64,000 bases of DNA from UBA2882 sp051877575. GTDB lineage: Bacteria; Bacillota; Clostridia; Lachnospirales; Lachnospiraceae. Below are positions 43,887 through 51,761 of this stretch, in pieces. Within the stretch, counting starts at the first letter, position 1. Each line of letters begins with the position of its first letter. The notes below the pieces were generated by a model. It made no database searches, was not told the DNA's origin, and was given only the letters and a program-made list of their open reading frames with translations. The position numbers and the translations under genes are program-made. The stretch spans positions 1 to 64,000 of the forward strand of contig JBJEJA010000038.1 in NCBI GenBank assembly GCA_051877575.1. The letters run 5' to 3'.

Positions 43887-45068
43887 TTAGTCTCTCTCAA
43901 CGATGGTTGCACAACCCATACCGCCACCGATACAAAGTGTTGCAAGACCTTTCTTAGCGTCTTTTGCTTCCATCTCGTGAAGCAGAGTAACGAGGATACG
44001 GCATCCGGATGCTCCTACGGGATGTCCCAGTGCAATCGCGCCGCCGTTGGGGTTCAACTGTTTTGCAACATCAATGCCCAGTTCTTTTCCGACTGCTACG
44101 GACTGAGCTGCGAATGCTTCGTTTGCTTCGATGATATCGAAATCTTCAATCTTCATACCGGCTTTTGCCATTGCTTTCTTGGAAGCGGGAACAGGTCCGA
44201 TACCCATAACTTCAGGTCTGCAGCCTGCAAGAGCACCTGCTACGAAAGTAGCCATCGGTTTTACGCCAAGTTCTTTTGCTTTCTCTTCGCTCATAACTAC
44301 GATTGCTGCCGCACCGTCGTTGATACCGGAAGCATTACCTGCCGTAACAAATCCGCCGGGGTTGATGGTACGGAGTTTTGCAAGACCTTCCATTGTTGTA
44401 CCGGGTCTCGGTCCTTCGTCTTTATTGAAGATAATTGTTTCTTTTTTCTTCTTTACTTCTACAGGAACGATTTCTTTATCAAATGCGCCTGCTTCCTGAG
44501 CTGCAACCGCTTTCTGCTGGCTTGCTACTGCAAACTCATCCAGTTCTTCACGGGTTAAGCCCCACTCTTCACAGATATTGTCTGCGGTTTTGATCATGTG
44601 ATAGTCATTGAATGCATCCCATAATGCATCGTTTACCATGGTATCTACCAAAGTACCATTGTTCATTCTATAACCGAAACGGCCCTGCATCATAGCGTAA
44701 GGAGCCATGGACATGTTTTCCATACCACCTGCTACAACGATATCGGCATCGCCTGCCTGAATCATCTGTGCTGCCATGTTTACACAGTTCAAACCGGAAC
44801 CGCATACAACGTTGATTGTAACTGCCGGAACCTCAACAGGTAATCCTGCTTTGATACTTGCCTGACGAGCTACGTTCTGACCCTGTCCTGCCTGGATAAC
44901 ACATCCCATGTAAACCTGATCTACTGCTTCGGGAGCAACGCCTGCTCTCTTTAAAGCTTCTCTGATAACGATTGCGCCAAGTTCAGGAGCCGGTGTTGTA
45001 CTTAAGGAACCACCCATTGTACCGATCGCGGTACGGCATGCGCCTGCTAATACGACTTTCTTTGCCAT
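43887..45068 (-). CDS. thl: acetyl-CoA acetyltransferase (thiolase)
   Basis: Thl condenses two acetyl-CoA into acetoacetyl-CoA and opens the butyrate pathway. The 393-aa protein has the nucleophilic Cys in VVCGSGLNCVNMA near residue 88, the His in GGAIALGHPVGASG and the second Cys in CIGGGMGCATI at the end. ATG 45068 is preceded by TTTGGAGGAAAG. It is first in the operon thl-crt-hbd-bcd-etfB-etfA and has a clear promoter. Confidence 0.95.
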   Translation of the reverse strand: MAKKVVLAGACRTAIGTMGGSLSTTPAPELGAIVIREALKRAGVAPEAVDQVYMGCVIQAGQGQNVARQASIKAGLPVEVPAVTINVVCGSGLNCVNMAAQMIQAGDADIVVAGGMENMSMAPYAMMQGRFGYRMNNGTLVDTMVNDALWDAFNDYHMIKTADNICEEWGLTREELDEFAVASQQKAVAAQEAGAFDKEIVPVEVKKKKETIIFNKDEGPRPGTTMEGLAKLRTINPGGFVTAGNASGINDGAAAIVVMSEEKAKELGVKPMATFVAGALAGCRPEVMGIGPVPASKKAMAKAGMKIEDFDIIEANEAFAAQSVAVGKELGIDVAKQLNPNGGAIALGHPVGASGCRILVTLLHEMEAKDAKKGLATLCIGGGMGCATIVERD

Positions 45069-45115
45069 TTTTCTTTCCTCCAAATTCATTGAAAATATCA
45101 GTAAACTCACGTTTT

Positions 45116-45183
45116 GCAATGATTGTTATTTTTTTATCATTGCCCGCTGTCCTTATTTTAACATAGGGATATACTTTTTGCAA
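45116..45183 (-). promoter_or_regulatory. thl: promoter of the butyrate operon with leader hairpin
   Basis: On the minus strand TTGCAA (45183-45178) and TAAAAT (45160-45155) are 17 bases apart. Shortly downstream the leader has an 8-base inverted repeat GCAATGAT/ATCATTGC (45143-45116) around an A/T loop. It may be a repressor site or a leader hairpin; no known Rex-type word is intact. Confidence 0.7.
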
Positions 45184-45188
45184 TGTTT

Positions 45189-46277
45189 TTAAGGGGAAAC
45201 AATCAGGGAATTTAATGCAGGATCTTCCATATCATATGCCCGTTTCCATTCCCTGGTATTCTCTATTTTCTCAACGGCAGACTGATTTCGGTAGAGGAAT
45301 TTTGTCAGTTCATAACAATCGATCCAGATTTCATTGTCCGAGTCCTTCTGGCTCTCGTCAAATATGATCTCAATACCCAGATGCAGATGCACGGTATCGA
45401 TATTATTTACATTTTCCGACACACTATAGCCCGTATGCCCCATATATCCGATTACGTCACCCGCTGTCACAAGACTCCCCTCCGCAAGTCCCTCCGCATA
45501 AGGGCAGTCTTGCCTTAGATGTGCATAGTAATAATATCTCTTTTTGTCCAGACTGCGGATGCCGATGCGCCATCCGCCATACTGGTTCCATCCAATCGCT
45601 TCCACATAACCGGACTCCACGGCAATGATCGGCGTTCCGATCTGTCCCATCATGTCATGCCCCAGATGCTTTCGCTTATATCCGTAGCTTCGTCCCGCGC
45701 CAAAATCATCGTAATCGGTATAATAAAAGCCCTTCGCAATGGGCGAGAAGGCTTTCAATCCATAACACTCCTGCCAGGTAACGCTCCCATCACTGCCCGG
45801 CACCTCAATGCGGTAGCTACCCACCATGCCGCTCAGCACAGCCGAAAGGATTTCATAATAATAGGAATAATATTTCAATTCCTCCAATTCTTCCATGGTT
45901 TTATCGCCGCACCTTACCGCATTGGCATAATCGTTCATTGCCTGAATTGCTTTTTTATCATATTTACCCCCGCCTTTTACCGCACCATAGGCCAGCAGGC
46001 TGATCCAATCGATATGTATCTGCTCCGACCATGTTTCCTTATCCCATTCATAGGCAGTCTGCAACGCTTCTTTTGTGGGGGTAAACTCCATCCAGCGGAT
46101 AAAGTCCGTTTCCTCTCCGCTTTCTTCATCCGTTTCCCATTTCATAGTCTCCCAGAAATCATACTGCCCCTGCGTTATTCCCGCCATCAGATCGCATACT
46201 TTCAATGATAAAACGAAAGTCAGTCCCAACGTCAGAATGCAGATCATACTTTGTATTTTCTTTTTTATGAGAATCAC
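45189..46277 (-). CDS. M23-family peptidase, membrane-anchored
   Basis: This 362-aa protein has an N-terminal membrane segment or signal (residues about 8-30) and a C-terminal M23 (LytM) domain. The zinc ligands are in KHLGHDMMGQ (HxxxD) and VHLHLGIE (HxH), and the core includes GTPIIAVESGYVEAIGW. Such enzymes cut peptide bridges in cell wall. The region between (residues 40-215) is helical and unfamiliar. It lies 86 bases after the third immunity gene in the same direction; whether it belongs to the LXG operon is open. Its hydrolase could open the wall for effector passage. Confidence 0.85.
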   Translation of the reverse strand: MILIKKKIQSMICILTLGLTFVLSLKVCDLMAGITQGQYDFWETMKWETDEESGEETDFIRWMEFTPTKEALQTAYEWDKETWSEQIHIDWISLLAYGAVKGGGKYDKKAIQAMNDYANAVRCGDKTMEELEELKYYSYYYEILSAVLSGMVGSYRIEVPGSDGSVTWQECYGLKAFSPIAKGFYYTDYDDFGAGRSYGYKRKHLGHDMMGQIGTPIIAVESGYVEAIGWNQYGGWRIGIRSLDKKRYYYYAHLRQDCPYAEGLAEGSLVTAGDVIGYMGHTGYSVSENVNNIDTVHLHLGIEIIFDESQKDSDNEIWIDCYELTKFLYRNQSAVEKIENTREWKRAYDMEDPALNSLIVSP

Positions 46278-46363
46278 CCCGTCCCGCTGTATTCACGCGC
46301 TCTGCTCCTATAAGCTTATGAAAGCGGCGGTAAAAAAATGACCTCACAATTTTCCATCTGATA

Positions 46364-46921
46364 TTATTCCGTGTCATCTCTATAGGTGAACTTCCCCAGG
46401 TGATCCATGGAATAATGGGAAACTCCTTCGTTTGCTTCAAACCAGTCCGGCAGGAATATTTCATACAGGAAATTTTTCCGCTCGGTATTATCCGGGTCAT
46501 TACTATCATAGACAAGTAATTTATCAGCAACATAATAACAATAAACATACCATTTATACCCATCTTCATCTTCGCATGAAAAATCCATATACATCTTCTT
46601 ATTGTCTGTATTCATAGAAACATGCAATGTTTCATTCTCTTCAAGATACTCCTGCCTATAATGTTCAAAAAAAATTCCTTCTTCTGTATGTATCATCTCC
46701 GAATCCCGGGAAACACTTGCCATCTGCGGCATATTGGAAAACATCGTACGGAAATTTCCTCCCGCACCATACCAATCAATGTATATTCTATGCACCCGCG
46801 AATAGTACATTTCATCAAACACATTTCTTTCCCTGATGACTTTTTTTGCCACATTCACGCCTACCACAAGCAGGATAACCGATAACATGCCTATGATAAT
46901 AATCTTATCTCTTTTTTTCAT
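46364..46921 (-). CDS. membrane-anchored immunity-like protein, copy 3
   Basis: A 185-aa protein with one N-terminal membrane helix (IIIIGMLSVILLVVGVNVA) and an outer domain of about 155 residues with NVFDEMYYSRVHRIYIDW and GAGGNFRTMFSNMPQM. Its sequence equals copy 1 base for base over nearly the full length, but the end is changed: DDTE instead of DDTVEEE. The layout (TM anchor plus small outer domain, tandem copies after an LXG gene) fits TipC-type immunity proteins; this match is from memory. It shares a 576-bp repeat period with the two upstream copies. Confidence 0.75.
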   Translation of the reverse strand: MKKRDKIIIIGMLSVILLVVGVNVAKKVIRERNVFDEMYYSRVHRIYIDWYGAGGNFRTMFSNMPQMASVSRDSEMIHTEEGIFFEHYRQEYLEENETLHVSMNTDNKKMYMDFSCEDEDGYKWYVYCYYVADKLLVYDSNDPDNTERKNFLYEIFLPDWFEANEGVSHYSMDHLGKFTYRDDTE

Positions 46922-46930
46922 ATTCTTTCC

Positions 46931-47497
46931 TCATTCCTCTTCAACCGTATCATCTCTATAGGTGAACTTCCCCAGGTGATCCATGGAATAATGGGAAACT
47001 CCTTCGTTTGCTTCAAACCAGTCCGGCAGGAATATTTCATACAGGAAATTTTTCCGCTCGGTATTATCCGGGTCATTACTATCATAGACAAGTAATTTAT
47101 CATTAACGTAATAATGGTATGAATACCATTTACGTCCTTCTGCATCATCATATGAAAAAGTTATATACATCTCTTTATCATTGCCATAGCATGTAATTCT
47201 AATATTTTCGTTCTCATCAAGAAATTTCGCTCTATAATGCTCTACAAACCGTTGTTCTTCTGTATTTATCATCTCAGAATCCCGGGAAACACTTGCCATC
47301 TGCGGCATATTGGAAAACATCGTACGGAAATTTCCTCCCGCACCATACCAATCAATGTATATTCTATGCACCCGCGAATAGTACATTTCATCAAACACAT
47401 TTCTTTCCCTGATGACTTTTTTTGCCACATTCACGCCTACCACAAGCAGGATAACCGATAACATGCCTATGATAATAATCTTATCTCTTTTTTTCAT
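46931..47497 (-). CDS. membrane-anchored immunity-like protein, mosaic copy 2
   Basis: A 188-aa protein with the same anchor and the same N- and C-terminal parts as its neighbours. Residues about 75-130 differ strongly: QRFVEHYRAKFLDENENI and CYGNDKEMYITFSYDD here against GIFFEHYRQEYLEENETL and NTDNKKMYMDFSCED in copies 1 and 3. The variable block lies between identical flanks, as if swapped by recombination. In toxin-immunity pairs the contact surface is where such change is expected, so this copy may protect against a different toxin variant. Confidence 0.78.
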   Translation of the reverse strand: MKKRDKIIIIGMLSVILLVVGVNVAKKVIRERNVFDEMYYSRVHRIYIDWYGAGGNFRTMFSNMPQMASVSRDSEMINTEEQRFVEHYRAKFLDENENIRITCYGNDKEMYITFSYDDAEGRKWYSYHYYVNDKLLVYDSNDPDNTERKNFLYEIFLPDWFEANEGVSHYSMDHLGKFTYRDDTVEEE

Positions 47498-47506
47498 ATT
47501 CTTTCC

Positions 47507-48073
47507 TCATTCCTCTTCAACCGTATCATCTCTATAGGTGAACTTCCCCAGGTGATCCATGGAATAATGGGAAACTCCTTCGTTTGCTTCAAACCAGTCC
47601 GGCAGGAATATTTCATACAGGAAATTTTTCCGCTCGGTATTATCCGGGTCATTACTATCATAGACAAGTAATTTATCAGCAACATAATAACAATAAACAT
47701 ACCATTTATACCCATCTTCATCTTCGCATGAAAAATCCATATACATCTTCTTATTGTCTGTATTCATAGAAACATGCAATGTTTCATTCTCTTCAAGATA
47801 CTCCTGCCTATAATGTTCAAAAAAAATTCCTTCTTCTGTATGTATCATCTCCGAATCCCGGGAAACACTTGCCATCTGCGGCATATTGGAAAACATCGTA
47901 CGGAAATTTCCTCCCGCACCATACCAATCAATGTATATTCTATGCACCCGCGAATAGTACATTTCATCAAACACATTTCTTTCCCTGATGACTTTTTTTG
48001 CCACATTCACGCCTACCACAAGCAGGATAACCGATAACATGCCTATGATAATAATCTTATCTCTTTTTTTCAT
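47507..48073 (-). CDS. membrane-anchored immunity-like protein, copy 1
   Basis: This 188-aa protein is the copy next to the effector gene: its ATG overlaps the effector's TGA (ATGA), so it is translationally coupled, as expected for a cognate immunity gene. A short cytoplasmic start, one membrane helix and an outer domain put it on the outside of the membrane; an outer-acting toxin is thus likely. It ends VEEE. The family link to TipC (immunity to the lipid II phosphatase TelC) is an inference from layout and tandem arrangement. Confidence 0.78.
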   Translation of the reverse strand: MKKRDKIIIIGMLSVILLVVGVNVAKKVIRERNVFDEMYYSRVHRIYIDWYGAGGNFRTMFSNMPQMASVSRDSEMIHTEEGIFFEHYRQEYLEENETLHVSMNTDNKKMYMDFSCEDEDGYKWYVYCYYVADKLLVYDSNDPDNTERKNFLYEIFLPDWFEANEGVSHYSMDHLGKFTYRDDTVEEE

Positions 48074-49752
48074 TCATAATCCCCCATATCTGATGCGCCG
48101 TTTTCCAGACTCCTGATAAAATTATAAGTGTCAGGTACTTTAAATTTCAAGCATTTCATCAAATACTCATCGTTTTCAAACAATTCTCCCATCCTTATTT
48201 TTTCCGTCTCTGTCACTACATTATTAATCTGCGCGCTTATATCAGGATATACCAATTCATCATATATGCGTTCTTTCACATATGCCAATTCCGTATGCTG
48301 TAAGAAAATTTCTGCTCTGGATACACCATTCTCAAGCTGTGCATAATACATCCCCAAAGCTTCCTGATAAGAAAAATCCCCCTCTAGCATTAAAGATGTA
48401 ATATTGCTTGAATCCAGATCAGATTTATAATCTTCCGGTCCAAAAGAAACCGGATACAATACAGCATCACCCCGCCAGCCAGCATATTCCGTTACTCCTT
48501 TATCGTTCTCTCCCAGATAGACATTAGAGAGTCCTCCATCCTTTCCGATTGCAAACGCTAGAATAGCTGCTGTTGTGATCTGCTGGTGGGCGTAATCCCC
48601 TTTTCCCACATATCGGTTGTAATACCCATTCCAAAAATGCAGGAATTCCTCATCACTTCGAAAAGTAAGTCCCGTTGAATCCTGACAGGTAGTTCTCCAT
48701 GTTTGCAAATCCACTAATTCTTCTTTTTCAATTTCATTATAATCATCCGGCATTAAATAATCCTGCGTTTCTCCTACCATCGTATGCTGCAGCCGTACCT
48801 GATACCGCAGTACCCGGTAATCTCTTTCAGGAATTTCCAAAAACCCTGTAAAATATCCTTTTTCAGTCATATCAAAAGGATTGCCGTATTCATTCACTTC
48901 GGCGTATCCATCAATGGCGCATCCGGCAACATCATCCCATTTCACTGTCGAGATAGTTCCCTCATCATAGACAAACCCACCCATCAGTCTGGTAAACCGC
49001 CAGTCAATTTCCCTTTGGGATGCATTGGGATATTTTTCATACAGCTTATCATAGACATTTCGCATAATGCGGATTGTCTCATTGTCAAATCCATACTGTG
49101 TCTGTATACATTCAAAAAATCTTTTTTTGACTCTGGCATCCCACAATCCATCCATATCATCCAGCCATTCTCTTTGAATCGCAGAAATATCATATATTCC
49201 TTTGTCTATATCAAAACGATCATCTTTTATACATGTGATTCCTCTATGAAGAAAGTCTTTATAAGTATTCATTCCCTGATATAAGCCCGCACTGGCCCCG
49301 AGAAAATCTTCTATCTGCTTCAGCTTTTTTTCTATCAATTTCAACGTTCCGTTCAAACCAGACAACCAATCCGAAAAGCCTCCCTTATTTCTACTCATCA
49401 GGTCATAAACATGATTGATTTGCTGCTCCAGTTCTCTTTTCGCCTTTCTTAACTCATCCTCATCAATATAACCTATTCCGGCAAGATATCCATTAATACA
49501 CCCTTTATAGCTGTTATTATCCTGAATGATAGCTTCCCCATATAGAATGACAGTTTGCAATATAGGAATATGTATTGTATTGTAATATTCTCTGATGCTG
49601 TCATAGGACTTCCCTACCAGACTATCCTCCGTTTCTTCCAGCATACCCACAATACGCAGCGTCTCCTCTGCATCATTCACAATCTCTCCCAATCGTTGGT
49701 TCATTTGATCCAGTTGCGTTACAACGGAACCGGGCTCCATCACCAATCCCAT
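48070..49752 (-). CDS. LXG-domain polymorphic toxin (type VII secretion effector)
   Basis: This 560-aa protein carries an N-terminal LXG domain (residues 1-150): helical, with the mark SLVGKSYDSIREYY at 44-57 and a second coiled helix DELRKAKRELEQQINHVYD. LXG proteins leave the cell through type VII (EssC) systems with small WXG100-like partners. The C-terminal part (about 200-540) is the toxin. It has DYAHQQITTAAILAF (387-401), YAGWRGD (423-429) and EDYKSDLDSSN (440-450), a cluster of aspartates. Its length and the tandem anchored immunity genes resemble TelC, a lipid II phosphatase, but the match is not proven. AAAGGAG precedes ATG. Secretion core genes are not in the window. Confidence 0.82.
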   Translation of the reverse strand: MGLVMEPGSVVTQLDQMNQRLGEIVNDAEETLRIVGMLEETEDSLVGKSYDSIREYYNTIHIPILQTVILYGEAIIQDNNSYKGCINGYLAGIGYIDEDELRKAKRELEQQINHVYDLMSRNKGGFSDWLSGLNGTLKLIEKKLKQIEDFLGASAGLYQGMNTYKDFLHRGITCIKDDRFDIDKGIYDISAIQREWLDDMDGLWDARVKKRFFECIQTQYGFDNETIRIMRNVYDKLYEKYPNASQREIDWRFTRLMGGFVYDEGTISTVKWDDVAGCAIDGYAEVNEYGNPFDMTEKGYFTGFLEIPERDYRVLRYQVRLQHTMVGETQDYLMPDDYNEIEKEELVDLQTWRTTCQDSTGLTFRSDEEFLHFWNGYYNRYVGKGDYAHQQITTAAILAFAIGKDGGLSNVYLGENDKGVTEYAGWRGDAVLYPVSFGPEDYKSDLDSSNITSLMLEGDFSYQEALGMYYAQLENGVSRAEIFLQHTELAYVKERIYDELVYPDISAQINNVVTETEKIRMGELFENDEYLMKCLKFKVPDTYNFIRSLENGASDMGDYE

Positions 49753-49772
49753 AGTCTTTTCACTCCTTTTAC

Positions 49773-50156
49773 CTATTTCTCCGAATGTTGCCTGTCATTT
49801 ATCCTGTGCCGTAATTCTTCTCTTATTTCATCTTCCCTGTCATAACCATTTCGTTTCTTCTTCTCCAAAAGCTCTTTTCTGTCTTCCAATCTTCTCTCAT
49901 TTTCCTTGCTGCTTTCCCGGAGCTCTTCTTCAAAATCCTCCAGTTGCTCTGCAAACAGAGCATCTTCACAACACTTCGAGATATCTTTGAATATTCCTCT
50001 CACCCTTCTCTGTACATCATCAAACAGTTCTATATCCGCATTAATCTGTCTGATCTCTTTTGTTATTTCTTCCCGTTCCTCTTCTATCTGATTGACTTTT
50101 TTCAAAAGGTCCCGCTCATCACATTCTTCTATGTCTTGATTATAGTTTTTTACCAT
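49773..50156 (-). CDS. coiled-coil partner of the LXG toxin
   Basis: A 127-aa, very charged helical protein (DLLKKVNQIEEEREEITKE, ENERRLEDRKELLEKKK) with CCEDALFAEQLEDFEEEL near the centre. LXG genes are often preceded by two small partner genes (Lap-type, DUF5082- or DUF3958-like) that form a helical complex with the LXG domain and guide export; this gene is at that place. I choose ATG 50156 with GGGAGAG upstream; the frame is open to 50180. It ends 20 bases before the toxin gene start. Confidence 0.7.
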   Translation of the reverse strand: MVKNYNQDIEECDERDLLKKVNQIEEEREEITKEIRQINADIELFDDVQRRVRGIFKDISKCCEDALFAEQLEDFEEELRESSKENERRLEDRKELLEKKKRNGYDREDEIREELRHRINDRQHSEK

Positions 50157-50183
50157 CTTTCTCTCCCGTACAATCCACATAAA

Positions 50184-50453
50184 TTACATTTTTGATCTTA
50201 ACGTTTCATCTAAAGAAATTATTTCATTGTCAATTGCAGTAATTTTTTCTGCATCCCTGACTGCTGACCGTGAGTATGAGCTAAGTATCCCATTTATATC
50301 AGCAAAATATGAGCAGCATTTACCATTAACACTATGATTTGTATTTCCGAAAGTCACTTCTCCACCGTTCCCTAATTGTTCGGATGCATTGCTCAATTTT
50401 TCTTTTAAATCTGTTGCAATCTCCGTGACACTGATCAAATCTCCGTTAGGCAT
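50184..50453 (-). CDS. WXG100-like small partner of the LXG toxin
   Basis: An 89-aa, helix-turn-helix protein with ISVTEIATDLKEKLSNAS in helix 1 and SRSAVRDAEKITAIDNEII in helix 2, sized like WXG100 and TIGR04197/DUF3130 proteins, though the WXG turn itself is not conserved (VNGKCCSYFADI). It is the first gene of the LXG operon. ATG 50453 has AAAGGAG upstream. The role, a chaperone or secretion partner of the toxin's LXG domain, is inferred from position. Confidence 0.7.
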   Translation of the reverse strand: MPNGDLISVTEIATDLKEKLSNASEQLGNGGEVTFGNTNHSVNGKCCSYFADINGILSSYSRSAVRDAEKITAIDNEIISLDETLRSKM

Positions 50454-50514
50454 ATAGTTTTCTCCTTTTATTATCAATTTAACAATACCACAAATTCAAA
50501 TCAGAATAAGTATA

Positions 50515-50556
50515 GCTGTCAAAATAACCCTTTTGCTGTCAAAATCAGACCCTTTT
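50515..50556. repeat. two adjacent 20-22 bp direct repeats before the LXG operon
   Basis: GCTGTCAAAAT-aa-CCCTTTT (50515-50534) is followed at once by GCTGTCAAAAT-caga-CCCTTTT (50535-50556). On the coding strand each reads AAAAGGG...TTTTGACAGC. They are about 60 bases before the first start codon, a likely place for an activator or repressor, and include TTGACA words that could be -35 boxes. Confidence 0.65.
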
Positions 50557-50639
50557 GTGTTATGTTTACGCAAAACATATTTTAGGCGGCTTTGCAACAA
50601 TTTTCTATATTTATATCATAAACGGTTCATATACAGCAT

Positions 50640-50674
50640 AAAAAGACAGATGAAACCTCTCCATCTGTCTTTTT
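50640..50674. terminator. terminator of the hibernation factor gene
   Basis: A perfect 13-base stem, AAAAAGACAGATG (50640-50652) with its complement (50662-50674), has a 9-base loop and T runs on both strands. It separates hpf from the LXG operon promoter region. Confidence 0.88.
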
Positions 50675-50758
50675 ATTGCCGTTCTATCCGGCATCATATA
50701 TTCTGTTTATAATCATCTTTTCCCATTCAACGGGAAATTTCCTTTACTGCTTGTCCGC

Positions 50759-51286
<528 letters not shown>

Positions 51287-51321
51287 GCTGCCCATCCCTT
51301 TCTGTTTAAAAGTGTATGGTA

Positions 51322-51351
51322 ATTATACCATATTTTTCTTAAATTTTGCAA
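51322..51351 (-). promoter_or_regulatory. hpf: promoter of hpf
   Basis: On the minus strand TTGCAA (51351-51346) and TATAAT (51327-51322) are 18 bases apart. The leader to ATG is 35 bases. Confidence 0.75.
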
Positions 51352-51503
51352 CAATTTTAAAAATTGTCTTATGTTTTTTCACTTTAAAAAAGTCAAGCCA
51401 AAAACATTCATTTTCATAGGATTTTTTCATTTTCATGATTTGTGTACAAAACACTCGTTCGAAATGGTTTCCATAATTCTACGTTATTTTTCTTCTTTTT
51501 TTC

Positions 51504-51574
51504 TGTGGATAATGTGTATAACTTCGTGCATAAGTCAAATATGCCCAAAATTAGCGGTTTTTAATTGTGGATAA
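51504..51574. promoter_or_regulatory. cluster of DnaA-box-like words
   Basis: TGTGGATAA, the complement of the consensus DnaA box TTATCCACA, is present at 51504-51512 and 51566-51574, and a one-mismatch copy TGTGTATAA is at 51513-51521, next to the first. The region is A/T rich. No replication gene is near, so it is not the origin by context. Confidence 0.5.
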
Positions 51575-51710
51575 CTTTCCCTTGACCGGACCGGTTAACC
51601 TGTTTTTTATGGTGATGTTTTTGGTTCTTTTGTGCATTTTGTCCAAAAACAAATTATTTCCGCGATGTCAGACTCAAAAAACAGATAAAGAACATCGCCT
51701 TTTTTCCCTC

Positions 51711-51742
51711 AAAAAAGGCTTCAGCCCTGTGGACTGAAGCCT
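51711..51742 (-). terminator. terminator of the NlpC/P60 gene
   Basis: On the minus strand AGGCTTCAG and CTGAAGCCT (51742-51734 and 51724-51716) pair perfectly and a run of six T follows. It is 20 bases past the stop codon. Confidence 0.9.
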
Positions 51743-51761
51743 GATCTTACGCTTATCGTTA

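Larger units (their letters stand above)
46364..48073. repeat. three tandem 576-bp gene repeats
   Basis: Starts of the three immunity-like genes are exactly 576 bases apart (48073, 47497, 46921). Copies 1 and 3 appear identical; copy 2 is identical in the first about 215 and last about 170 bases but differs in the middle third (about 47105-47278). Tandem duplication followed by exchange of the central segment explains this. Confidence 0.85.
51287..51761. other. 475-bp non-coding region between nlpC-type gene and hpf
   Basis: This A/T-rich stretch holds the hpf promoter (51322-51351), a cluster of DnaA-box words (51504-51574), a hairpin with T run on the plus strand (51662-51705) and the leftward terminator of the wall hydrolase gene (51711-51742). 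I see no gene in it. The plus-strand hairpin has no gene before it. Confidence 0.75.

Noticed and set aside
46364..48073. CRISPR-like or other short repeat array
   Set aside because: The repeats are whole 576-bp genes, not short spaced units. No CRISPR array is seen anywhere in the window.
51504..51574. Replication origin suggested by DnaA boxes
   Set aside because: No dnaA, dnaN, gyrB or rpmH is near, and only three boxes are present; oriC is not supported.
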